Assembly: GCA_963721365.1 (NCBI GenBank)
Contig: CAVRJE010000020.1
Coordinates: forward strand, 62,001-126,000
Reading direction: 5' to 3'
DNA length: 64,000 nt
Source of the DNA: CAIQPS01 sp963721365
Lineage (GTDB): Bacteria > Actinomycetota > Thermoleophilia > RBG-16-64-13
In this document: positions 27,272-35,172 of the stretch, piece by piece
How positions within the stretch are numbered: the stretch's first letter is position 1
How the letters are laid out: every line of letters begins with the position of its first letter
Translations under genes and position numbers: made by a program
Notes under the pieces: generated by a model
The model's database searches: none
Seen by the model: the letters and a program-made list of their open reading frames with translations, nothing else
What the model was told of the DNA's origin: nothing

Positions 27272-27549
27272 CCTATCCGCGGAACCACGAACTGCCCGCG
27301 CTCGACGTCAGGACCGTTGGCCATCGCCGCGTCGTGAGTGAGCCCAGGCCTCGGTTCGTCGGGGCGCAGCACGTTCTTGAGGGCTACCGCATGCGAGGTG
27401 GTCTCCAGACCGGAGAGGTCCAGTTCTGCCAACTGGTCGACGTATCCGATGATCTGATCCAGTTCGCCCTGAAGCCGCGTCAGTTCCTCGTCGTCGAAGT
27501 GAAGACGCGCGAGCTTCGCCACATACTCGACCTCTCGCCGGGAAATCAT
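27268..27549 (-). CDS. gatC: Aspartyl/glutamyl-tRNA amidotransferase subunit C
   Basis: This small 93-residue subunit wraps around the GatA-GatB interface. The N-terminal helical pair (ISRREVEYVAKLARLHFDDEEL) and the C-terminal LRPDEPRPGLTHDAAMANGP match the family closely. It opens the gatCAB-hxlR-sigma operon; its promoter should lie in 27550-27670, beyond the terminator hairpins of the upstream cold-shock gene. Confidence 0.96.
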   Translation of the reverse strand: MISRREVEYVAKLARLHFDDEELTRLQGELDQIIGYVDQLAELDLSGLETTSHAVALKNVLRPDEPRPGLTHDAAMANGPDVERGQFVVPRIG

Positions 27550-27668
27550 CGTGCAGTTCTCCTTGGGGACCGGGACGGCGCGGGGATTATAGCCGAATCG
27601 AGAAGGGCCACGCGCCCCGCGGCGTACCGGGGCGCCGCCCCGAACGCGGACTAGGCCCTTTACCGAGG

Positions 27669-27697
27669 AAAAGAAAAGGGCGCCTTGGCAGGCGCCC
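27669..27697 (-). terminator. Second intrinsic terminator downstream of the cold-shock gene
   Basis: On the minus strand the stem GGGCGCCT/AGGCGCCC (8 bp, 4-base loop) at 27678-27697 is followed by TTTTCTTTT. It is about 80 bases beyond the first terminator, so it acts either as backup or as the end of a short transcript between the two. Confidence 0.75.
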
Positions 27698-27709
27698 GAG
27701 AGGAGAAAG

Positions 27710-27737
27710 GAGAGTTTTTTGAATGGGAAAAACTCTC
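27710..27737. repeat. Perfect 10-bp inverted repeat between two terminators
   Basis: Arms GAGAGTTTTT and AAAAACTCTC enclose eight bases. It is AU-rich, unlike the surrounding DNA, and could be a hairpin in RNA or a protein-binding palindrome near the gatC promoter. Confidence 0.6.
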
Positions 27738-27778
27738 GCTCTTGTTATCGGCGGGCGGCATCAGGACTTTAGGCGCAC

Positions 27779-27804
27779 AAAAAAGGCCCCGCCGAAGCGG
27801 GGCC
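27779..27804 (-). terminator. Intrinsic terminator of the cold-shock gene
   Basis: On the minus strand an 8-bp stem (GGCCCCGC with GCGGGGCC) closes a TTCG tetraloop and is followed directly by six T. It lies 37 bases after the csp stop codon, a textbook rho-independent terminator. Confidence 0.92.
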
Positions 27805-27840
27805 AAGAATGACAGGAAGAGACTATCTCTTCGTTTCGAT

Positions 27841-28041
27841 CTACACCGTCGTGACGTTCGCGGCCTGTAGACCTTTGGGGCCTTGGACCACGTCGAAACG
27901 AACAGCCTGACCCTCCGCCAACGTCCGGAAGCCCTCTACCTGGATCTCACTGAAATGGACGAAGAGATCCTCACCCTCCGGCTGCTCAATGAATCCGTAG
28001 CCCTTCTCGGGACTAAACCACTTGACAGTCCCCTCAGCCAA
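27841..28041 (-). CDS. Cold-shock domain protein (CspA family)
   Basis: A 66-residue single-stranded nucleic-acid-binding OB-fold protein. RNP1 (KGYGFIEQ) and RNP2 (DLFVHFSEI) are intact, and the C-terminus GPKGLQAANVTTV is typical. I choose TTG 28041 because GGAGG lies eight bases upstream and the product begins AEGTVKWFSPEKG. The ATG at 28056 would overlap that ribosome site and add five residues with no family match. The gene has its own ~180-base upstream region after the sigma-factor stop and its own terminator, so it is probably monocistronic. Confidence 0.93.
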   Translation of the reverse strand: MAEGTVKWFSPEKGYGFIEQPEGEDLFVHFSEIQVEGFRTLAEGQAVRFDVVQGPKGLQAANVTTV

Positions 28042-28222
28042 CCCTGCAACCTCCATGTCTTTCGGGGCGACGCGACACTCGTGCCCACCCCACTCTACTG
28101 CGTTGCGGGCCCGAGAATCGGACCCGCCTGCGCGCTACAGTACCGGAACCAGTGAGCCTGGTCAAGACTAAAGACCAACGCTCCGAGAAGCTATTCGCAG
28201 ATGGCATCAGCTTGGAGGCGCT

Positions 28223-29299
28223 TCATTCGACATCACGCAGGCGCTGGGCGGCACGGTAGTTCTTGAGTCGATTGAGGGTCTTCGCCTCGATCTGCCGGAT
28301 ACGCTCCCGGGTGACCCCGAACCGGTCTCCCACTTCTTCGAGTGTCCGGGGCCGCTCCCCTTTGAGGCCGTAGCGCAGTTCCAGGACCTTGCGGTCCCGG
28401 TCCGGCAGGCTATCGAGCACTCGGAACAACTCCTCGCGTCTGATCTCCTTGAAGACCAGCTCCAGAGGCTGATCGGCGTCAAGGTCCTCGATGAAGTCAC
28501 CCAGCTTGGAATCTTCCTCGTCGCCCACCGGCGTCTCCAGCGAAACCGGCTCCTGCGCGGTCTTCTGGATCTCGGCCACCTTGGTGGTCGTCACCCCCAG
28601 CGCGGCGGCGATCTCGGCCACGGTCGGCTCCCGGCCGCTGGTCTGCAGCAACTCGCGCTGAATCCGGTTCAGCTTGTTCATGGTCTCGACGGCGTGCACC
28701 GGCACCCGGATGGTCCGGGCCTGGTCGGCGATGGCGCGTGTGATGGCCTGGCGTATCCACCAGGTAGCGTAGGTGGAGAACTTGTAGCCCAGGTGGTAGT
28801 CGAACTTCTCCACGGCGCGGATGAGCCCCAGATTGCCTTCCTGGATGAGGTCGAGGAATACGAGACCCCGGCCCATGTACCGCTTGGCGATGGAGACGAC
28901 GAGGCGCAGGTTGGCCTCGGTGAGCCTCCGCTTGGCCTCCACGTCCTTCTTCTCGATCAGCCGGGCGAGCTCTATCTCCTCTTGCGACGTCAGCAGCGGT
29001 ATCTTGCCGATCTCCCGCAGGTACATGCGCACCGGGTCGTCGACCGTGTGGTCGATGGTGACGTCGAGCAACTCGAGGAACTCTTCCTCTTCGGAGAAGT
29101 CCTCGAGATCCTCCTCCTCGACCTCTCCTACCTCCACCCCCATCTCGCCCAGCAGCGAGTAGACGAACTCGAGATCCTCCGGAGACAGGTCGGCGTTCTG
29201 CACGAGCGCGCCCATCTGGTCGAGCGACAGGGACCCCTGACCGCGAGCCTGCTCGAGGATATCCTGCAGCACCTCATCGCTGACCCCGTCTCCGACCAC
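28223..29299 (-). CDS. rpoD: RpoD-family primary sigma factor, copy 2
   Basis: A 358-residue primary-type sigma-70 factor with region 1.2 (DPVRMYLREIGKIPLLT), region 2 (FLDLIQEGNLGLIRAVEKFDY, STYATWWIRQAI), region 3 and region 4 (TLEEVGDRFGVTRERIRQIEAK). The acidic N-terminus is short. It directly follows dnaG, with the GTG start immediately after the dnaG stop. This recreates the macromolecular-synthesis arrangement dgt-dnaG-rpoD, so this copy is the better candidate for the housekeeping factor than the one at 22716. Confidence 0.92.
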   Translation of the reverse strand: MVGDGVSDEVLQDILEQARGQGSLSLDQMGALVQNADLSPEDLEFVYSLLGEMGVEVGEVEEEDLEDFSEEEEFLELLDVTIDHTVDDPVRMYLREIGKIPLLTSQEEIELARLIEKKDVEAKRRLTEANLRLVVSIAKRYMGRGLVFLDLIQEGNLGLIRAVEKFDYHLGYKFSTYATWWIRQAITRAIADQARTIRVPVHAVETMNKLNRIQRELLQTSGREPTVAEIAAALGVTTTKVAEIQKTAQEPVSLETPVGDEEDSKLGDFIEDLDADQPLELVFKEIRREELFRVLDSLPDRDRKVLELRYGLKGERPRTLEEVGDRFGVTRERIRQIEAKTLNRLKNYRAAQRLRDVE

Positions 29300-31132
29300 C
29301 TAGGACCGTCCTTCTTCGGGGTCGAGATTGGTGAGACCCGCCTTCACGCTCGCCAGCAGCTGCTCCAGATGGAACAGGTGGCGCTGATCTTCCGTCACGT
29401 CTCCCCCCTCGCCCAGGCTGCCGCGGAGAGAGTTGATCCTCCGTTTGAAGTACTGCTCCTGCAGGCGTAGGTGTAGTTCGTCGAGGACCGCGCCCGAGTA
29501 TCTATCCTGATCGGCTTCCATAACCAGACGTACGAAGAACCGGCCCGCCTCGGAATCTCCGTGAGCCCTCGCCCTGAGACCGGCAAGGGCGGCAGGGTCG
29601 TCATCGCTCTCGCCTGACCCGGCGAAAGCCTCGAGCAGGCCGATGAAGACCTCACGATTGCTCGGGTCGGAGAAATGCTCCGGCGTGAGAGCCTGGAGTA
29701 TGCCGACGGCGCGGCCGGGGTGGCAGGCCGCGGCAACGAGGAACTCCCGCTCGATGACCGCCTCGTTGCCCAGGAGCCTCTCGGCCATGCCGGTCGTCCG
29801 CCCGCCCGCGGATCGGGCGGCGGAGGGCTGCCTTCTTCCGGACGGGCCGCGCAACAGGAGAGCTACGCTATCGGAGGAGAGCCTCAGGCGGTCGGCGACG
29901 ATCGGGATCTCCTCTTCCCGTTCCTTGAGAGAGCCCGCTCGGTCCATGATGCGGCGAACCTCCTCGAACGCGCGTACCCGGCCATCGGCAGTCGCGGTGT
30001 CGCCCCGATCCAGCGCCTGGCGAAGCTCGAACCCCAACAGCGACATCTTTCCACCCATCACCCGGGAAACCTCCTCCCGGCCCCCCCGTACCGCTACGTC
30101 GGCAGGATCCTTACCTGCCGGAAGCACCGCGACCCGGGGACGCAGCGAATGGCCGCGTGCCAGTTCGCCCGAGCGGAGCATGGCGTCGGTGCCGGCACGG
30201 TCCGCGTCGAACATGAAGGTGACGTTGCTGGTGAACCGCATCATGAGGCCGATCTGCGCATCGGTGAGAGAGGTGCCCATGGAGGCGACCACGTTGTTGA
30301 CCTCGGCCTGGGCCAGTCCCAGAACATCCGTGTAGCCCTCCACCACCACTACCTCGTCGGCGTCCGCGATCGCTCGTCTCGACTGGAACAGCCCGTACAA
30401 GAGGTGCCCCTTCTGATAGAGAGGCCCCTCCGGCGAGTTCAGGTACTTCGGGTTCTCGTCCTTGAGAGTCCGTCCCCCAAAACCCACCACTCTCCCCCGG
30501 TGATCCACCAGCGGGAACATCAGCCGGCCGCGAAAGCGATCGTACGTCTTTGCCGCCTGGCGCACCAGCAGGCCGGCGTCCTCCAGCTCGCGATCGGAGA
30601 ACCCCTCCTTCGCCGCCCGCCGGTGCAATCCCCTCCACTCATCGGGCGACAACCCCACACGGAAGGCTCCGCAGACCTCCCGGCCCAAACCGCGCCTTTC
30701 GAGATACTCCCGGGCAGCCTGGCCGCTCTGCGATTCCCAGAGATAGCGCTGGTAGAACAGCGCGGCTTTGTCGAGCAATTGGAGGAGCCTGGCGTCCCGG
30801 TCTTTGCGCCCGGGATCGAGTCCCGCCCCCTCTTCGTACTCGACGGGAACGCCGTACCGCTCGCCCAGTTGCTCGATGACCTCCGCGAACGAGAGGTTTT
30901 CCATCCGCTCCACGAAGCGGACGACGTCCCCGCCTTCGCCGCACCCGTGGCAGTAATAGAGTCCCTTTTCGGCGCTCACCGTGAACGACGGGGTCTTCTC
31001 CTGGTGGAAGGGGCAGAGCCCGGAATAGGTGACGCCCCGCTTGCGCAGACTCGTATAGCCGGATACGACGTCGACGATGTTCGCCGCTTCGAGGACCGCC
31101 TGCACGCTGTTGTCTTTGATAAAGGGGCTCAC
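29300..31132 (-). CDS. dnaG: DNA primase
   Basis: DnaG lays down RNA primers for replication. The CHC2 zinc finger is seen as CPFHQEKTPSF followed by YYCHGCGEGGD. The RNA-polymerase core includes GFGGRTLKDENPKYLNSPE and the Toprim acidic motifs VVEGYTDVL and MFDADRAGTDAM. The C-terminal helicase-binding region is present but variable. GTG 31132 gives 610 residues starting VSPFIKDNSVQAVLEAANIVDVV (residue string shortened here to its family-like start), and longer upstream readings lack family support. It lies 13 bases after dgt and abuts rpoD. Confidence 0.95.
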   Translation of the reverse strand: MSPFIKDNSVQAVLEAANIVDVVSGYTSLRKRGVTYSGLCPFHQEKTPSFTVSAEKGLYYCHGCGEGGDVVRFVERMENLSFAEVIEQLGERYGVPVEYEEGAGLDPGRKDRDARLLQLLDKAALFYQRYLWESQSGQAAREYLERRGLGREVCGAFRVGLSPDEWRGLHRRAAKEGFSDRELEDAGLLVRQAAKTYDRFRGRLMFPLVDHRGRVVGFGGRTLKDENPKYLNSPEGPLYQKGHLLYGLFQSRRAIADADEVVVVEGYTDVLGLAQAEVNNVVASMGTSLTDAQIGLMMRFTSNVTFMFDADRAGTDAMLRSGELARGHSLRPRVAVLPAGKDPADVAVRGGREEVSRVMGGKMSLLGFELRQALDRGDTATADGRVRAFEEVRRIMDRAGSLKEREEEIPIVADRLRLSSDSVALLLRGPSGRRQPSAARSAGGRTTGMAERLLGNEAVIEREFLVAAACHPGRAVGILQALTPEHFSDPSNREVFIGLLEAFAGSGESDDDPAALAGLRARAHGDSEAGRFFVRLVMEADQDRYSGAVLDELHLRLQEQYFKRRINSLRGSLGEGGDVTEDQRHLFHLEQLLASVKAGLTNLDPEEGRS

Positions 31133-31145
31133 CGAGCGCCTATCC

Positions 31146-32186
31146 TCATGTGGCGGCCCACGATCGAGGCTCGAACAGCTCGCGGTAGCGGGTGATGGCA
31201 TACCGATCGGTCATCCCCGAGATGTAGTCGGTCACCGCCTGCACGAGTTCCAGCCGGGAGGCCTTAGGGTCGGTGGTCGCCGTCGGCCCCTGCCCCAACT
31301 CCTCAGGGTGCTCGAGGAAGTACTGCATCAAGTTTGTGATGACGTGGCGGACACGCCGCTCGCCGGCGCGCTGCAGGGATTGCGGATAGACGGTCTGGAA
31401 CAGGAAGTCCCTCAACTCGCTCATCGCCCTCGCGACCTCCGGGCTCTGGACGACGGTCCCGGTCTCGTAGCTCGTATCGACAAGATCGTGGACCAGGACG
31501 TCGATTCGGTCGCCGCCCGTCCCGCCGAGAAGACTCAGCGGCTCCTGGGGAAGATCGGCCGGCGTTATGAGCTCCGCCCGCACGGCGTCGTCGATATCGT
31601 GGTTGATGTAGGCGATGCGATCGGCAAAACGCACGATCTGGCCCTCCAGGGTGACCGGCTTCTGGTCGCCGGTGTGGTGACGGATGCCGTCGCGCACCTC
31701 CCAGGTGAGGTTGAGCCCCCGGCCGTCGTTCTCCACCACTTCGACCACCCGGGCGCTCTGCTCGTTATGCTTGAAGACCCCGGCGCCAAGTTCCTCCAGC
31801 ACCTCACGCATGACCTTCTCGCCCGCGTGGCCGAAGGGAGTATGTCCGAGGTCGTGGCCGAGCGCGATGGCCTCGGTGAGGTCCTCGTTGAGGCGGAGGG
31901 CCCGGGCAATGCTGCGGGCGATGCCGGCCACCTCCAGCGTGTGGGTCAACCGCGTGCGGTAGTGGTCGCCCTCCGGCGCGATGAACACCTGGGTCTTGTG
32001 CTCCAGCCGCCGGAACGACTTGCAGTGCACGATGCGTCCCCGGTCGCGCTGGTACGGGGTACGGAGCGTGCAGGGCTCTTCGGGGCGCTCGCGGCCGCGA
32101 GAATCCGCGGAACGCTGCGCCCACCGAGATAGGCCCGCCTCCAGTTCGTCGGCGGACAAGCGCACTCTCCCGGCCTTCTCGTGCAT
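31146..32186 (-). CDS. dgt: Deoxyguanosinetriphosphate triphosphohydrolase-like protein
   Basis: An HD-domain dNTPase releasing triphosphate from deoxynucleotides. The HD motifs are RLTHTLEVAGIAR, GHDLGHTPFGHAGE and, later, FADRIAYINHDIDDA, supplying the metal ligands; YQRDRGRIVHCKSFRRL precedes them. Length 346 fits the shorter bacterial Dgt-like group, often encoded just before dnaG in Gram-positive bacteria and actinomycetes. Some family members have no strict dGTP preference, so the substrate is left general. The 125 bases upstream (to 32311) hold nothing I recognise. Confidence 0.93.
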   Translation of the reverse strand: MHEKAGRVRLSADELEAGLSRWAQRSADSRGRERPEEPCTLRTPYQRDRGRIVHCKSFRRLEHKTQVFIAPEGDHYRTRLTHTLEVAGIARSIARALRLNEDLTEAIALGHDLGHTPFGHAGEKVMREVLEELGAGVFKHNEQSARVVEVVENDGRGLNLTWEVRDGIRHHTGDQKPVTLEGQIVRFADRIAYINHDIDDAVRAELITPADLPQEPLSLLGGTGGDRIDVLVHDLVDTSYETGTVVQSPEVARAMSELRDFLFQTVYPQSLQRAGERRVRHVITNLMQYFLEHPEELGQGPTATTDPKASRLELVQAVTDYISGMTDRYAITRYRELFEPRSWAAT

Positions 32187-32311
32187 AACGTCACCGGCCC
32201 CGTAGATGCAGTCCCGTCAGATGTCCAGGCTCCGCGACGTCGACGCATATGTCAAGCGGCGGGCGTCGCTCACTCGCCGCGGCGTTCGCCGGCCGCGCCG
32301 CCTTGGAGCTA

Positions 32312-34978
32312 TCAGTCGCCCACCTTGTCGGCCGACTTCTCTTCGAGCACCGCCTGAGCGGCCGCCAGCCGGGCCAACGGGACCCGGAAGGGGCTGCAGC
32401 TGACGTAGTTCAAGCCGGTCCGGTGGCAGAACTTGACGCTGCTCGGCTCGCCCCCGTGTTCGCCGCAGATGCCCGTCTTGAGCTCCGGCTTGACCGAGCG
32501 CCCTTTCTGCACCGCCATGGCCATGAGCTGGCCCACGCCGACCTGGTCGAGCTTCTCGAACGGGTTGGTCCTGAGCAGGTCGGTCTTGAGATAGTGGGTA
32601 AGGAACTTGCCCTCGGCGTCGTCGCGGGAGAAGCCCAGGGTCATCTGAGTGAGGTCGTTGGTGCCGAAACTGAAGAAGTCGGCCTGCCGCGCGATCTGGT
32701 CGGCAGTGAGGGCCGCGCGCGGCACCTCGATCATGGTGCCCACGGTGTAGTCGATTCTGACGGCGCGCTCTCTCAGCACGGCATCGGCGGTCTCGACGGT
32801 GAGAGCGCGCATGAGCTTGAGCTCTTCCTCAAAGCCCACCAGCGGGATCATGATCTCCACGTGCGGCATCTCGCCAGACGAGGCGAACACATCGGCTGCA
32901 GCCTCGATGATGGCCCGCACCTGCATGGCGTAGATCTCGGGCCACTGGATGCCCAGACGGCACCCACGGGTCCCGAGCATGGGGTTGGCTTCGGAGAGCG
33001 ACTTCACTTTGGCCGCGAGCACTTCCTGCTCGGCGATGTCGCCGGCGCTGCCGCCGGTCAGCTGTAGACGCTGCAACTCCAGCATGACGTCGGTGTAGTT
33101 CGGCAGGAACTCGTGGAGCGGCGGATCGAGCAGGCGGATGGTGACCGGCAGCCCCGACATGGCCTCGAAGATGCCCACGAAGTCCTCGCGCTGGAAGGGC
33201 AGCAGGTTCGCGAGGTGTTTCTCGCGCTCCTCGGTTGTGTCGGCCATGATCATCTTCTGCACATGGGGCAGCCGCTCTTGCTGCATGAACATGTGCTCGG
33301 TCCGGCAGAGGCCGATGCCCTCGGCGCCGAAGCCGCGGGCGACCCGGGCGTCCTCAGGAGTGTCGGCATTGGTGCGCACCCGCAGGCGCCGTACTTCGTC
33401 GGCCCAGCCGAGGACGGTGTTGACGTTCTCGTCGGTGACCGCGGGCACCAGGTCGGCCTTGCCGAGGATCACCCGCCCGGTGGCGCCGTCCATGGAGATC
33501 CAGTCGCCGTCGTTGACGACGATGTCGTCCACGCTGAAGCGCTTGGCGACCGTGTCGATCTTGAGCCCCTGGGCGCCGGCGATGCAGGGCTTGCCCATGC
33601 CCCGGGCCACGACCGCCGCGTGCGACGTCATGCCGCCGTGGCTGGTGATGACGCCCTGAGACTGGATGAGGCCATGGATATCGTCGGGGTTGGTCTCCCA
33701 ACGCACCAGGATGACCTGCTCGCCCCGGGACCCCCGCTCTTCGGCCTCATCGGCGTCGAAGACCGCTTGGCCCACAGCGGCACCCGGCGAGGCGCCCAGC
33801 CCGGTCGCGAGGACCTGCAGCTTCGCCTTTGGATCGAGCCGCGGGTGCAGCAACTGGTCGAGCTGGCTGGGATCGACCCGCATGAGGGCCTCTTCCTTGC
33901 TGATGAGGCCCTCGGCCACCATCTCGGCGGCCATGCGCAGGGCGGCCGGCGCGGTGCGCTTGCCGCTGCGCGTCTGCAACATGTAGAGCTTCTTGTCCTC
34001 GATGGTGAACTCCACGTCCTGCATGTCGCGGTAGTGCTTCTCGAGGGTCTCGCGGATGTCGTAGAGCTGCTGGAGAGCATCGGGCATGACTTCGCGCAGC
34101 TCTTCCAGCGGACGGGGATGGCGGACGCCGGCGACCACGTCTTCGCCCTGGGCGTTCATGAGGAACTCGCCGTAGAAGAAGTTAACGCCCGTGGAGGGGT
34201 CGCGGGTGAAGGCGACGCCGGTGCCCGACGTCTCACCCTTGTTGCCGAACACCATGGTCTGGACGTTGACGGCGGTCCCCAGATCGTCCGGGATGCCCTG
34301 GGTACGGCGGTACACCTTGGCCCGGTGGTTGTCCCAGCTCTTGAACACCGCCTGGATGGCCAGGTGCAGCTGCTTCATGGGATCGGCCGGGAACTGCTCG
34401 CCGGCATGCTGGGCCAGGAGCGCTTTGAGGCGGACGGTGAGGTCGCGCAGGTCTTCGGCGCTGAGGTCGGTGTCGAGGGCGGCCCCCACTTCCTCTTTCT
34501 TGCCCGTCAAGGCGTCTTCGAAGGCCTGTGGGTCTACCCCCATGACGACGTCGCCGAACATGGAGATGAACCGCCGATAGGAGTCGTAGGCGAACCGCGG
34601 GTTGCCGGTACCCTGGGCCAGCCCCTCGACCGTGTCGTCGTTGAGTCCCAGGTTGAGCACGGTGTCCATCATGCCCGGCATGGAGAAGACGGCGCCGGAA
34701 CGGATGGAGAGAAGCAGCGGGTTCTTGGGGTCGCCGAGGGTCTTGCCCGTCAACTCTTCCAGACCCTTGAGGTGCTCCCCGATCTCCCCCTCGAGCCCTT
34801 CGGGGTATGCGCCGTTCGCCGAGTAGTACACGCAGGCCGCCGTAGTGACGATGAAGCCGGGAGGCACCGGGATGCCGAGTCCGGTCATCTCCGCGAGGTT
34901 GGCCCCCTTGCCGCCCAGGAGCGGTTTCATGGAGGCGTTGCCCTCCGAGAAATCGTAGACGTACTTCGTGGCGCCCAT
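32312..34978 (-). CDS. ppdK: Pyruvate, phosphate dikinase
   Basis: PpdK interconverts pyruvate, ATP and phosphate with phosphoenolpyruvate, AMP and pyrophosphate. All domains are present in 888 residues: ATP-grasp (GGKGANLAEMTGLGIPVPPGF), the swivelling phosphohistidine domain (GGMTSHAAVVARGMGKPC, catalytic His after the Ser) and the PEP/pyruvate TIM barrel (GTRGCRLGIQWPE, TIRLLDPPLHEF, GTNDLTQMTLG and GICGEHGG with the catalytic Cys). It starts at ATG 34978. No ppdK regulatory kinase/phosphatase is adjacent. In an anaerobe it may run in the gluconeogenic or PPi-dependent glycolytic direction. Confidence 0.97.
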   Translation of the reverse strand: MGATKYVYDFSEGNASMKPLLGGKGANLAEMTGLGIPVPPGFIVTTAACVYYSANGAYPEGLEGEIGEHLKGLEELTGKTLGDPKNPLLLSIRSGAVFSMPGMMDTVLNLGLNDDTVEGLAQGTGNPRFAYDSYRRFISMFGDVVMGVDPQAFEDALTGKKEEVGAALDTDLSAEDLRDLTVRLKALLAQHAGEQFPADPMKQLHLAIQAVFKSWDNHRAKVYRRTQGIPDDLGTAVNVQTMVFGNKGETSGTGVAFTRDPSTGVNFFYGEFLMNAQGEDVVAGVRHPRPLEELREVMPDALQQLYDIRETLEKHYRDMQDVEFTIEDKKLYMLQTRSGKRTAPAALRMAAEMVAEGLISKEEALMRVDPSQLDQLLHPRLDPKAKLQVLATGLGASPGAAVGQAVFDADEAEERGSRGEQVILVRWETNPDDIHGLIQSQGVITSHGGMTSHAAVVARGMGKPCIAGAQGLKIDTVAKRFSVDDIVVNDGDWISMDGATGRVILGKADLVPAVTDENVNTVLGWADEVRRLRVRTNADTPEDARVARGFGAEGIGLCRTEHMFMQQERLPHVQKMIMADTTEEREKHLANLLPFQREDFVGIFEAMSGLPVTIRLLDPPLHEFLPNYTDVMLELQRLQLTGGSAGDIAEQEVLAAKVKSLSEANPMLGTRGCRLGIQWPEIYAMQVRAIIEAAADVFASSGEMPHVEIMIPLVGFEEELKLMRALTVETADAVLRERAVRIDYTVGTMIEVPRAALTADQIARQADFFSFGTNDLTQMTLGFSRDDAEGKFLTHYLKTDLLRTNPFEKLDQVGVGQLMAMAVQKGRSVKPELKTGICGEHGGEPSSVKFCHRTGLNYVSCSPFRVPLARLAAAQAVLEEKSADKVGD

Positions 34979-35172
34979 CAGACCCTTACTCCCTTCGAAA
35001 TCAAACCGAGACCCCCGCAGTTTCCATCCGCTTTTCCAGGACCAAGTATTCTAACCAAGCAGGCGGACGTTTGGAAGCGGACTCCGTACCTGCCGAGCGC
35101 TCGATTTGCCGACCTACCACGTGTTATCGTGGATGAGTCACAGAACCGTCCAGGCAAGAAGGGAGGTTGTCG
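34979..35172. promoter_or_regulatory. Divergent promoter region between ppdK and the radical SAM gene
   Basis: These 194 bases separate two divergent genes and should hold both promoters. I see no gene. A strong ribosome site, GGGAGG, precedes the radical SAM ATG by six to seven bases. I cannot assign -35/-10 boxes reliably. Confidence 0.45.
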
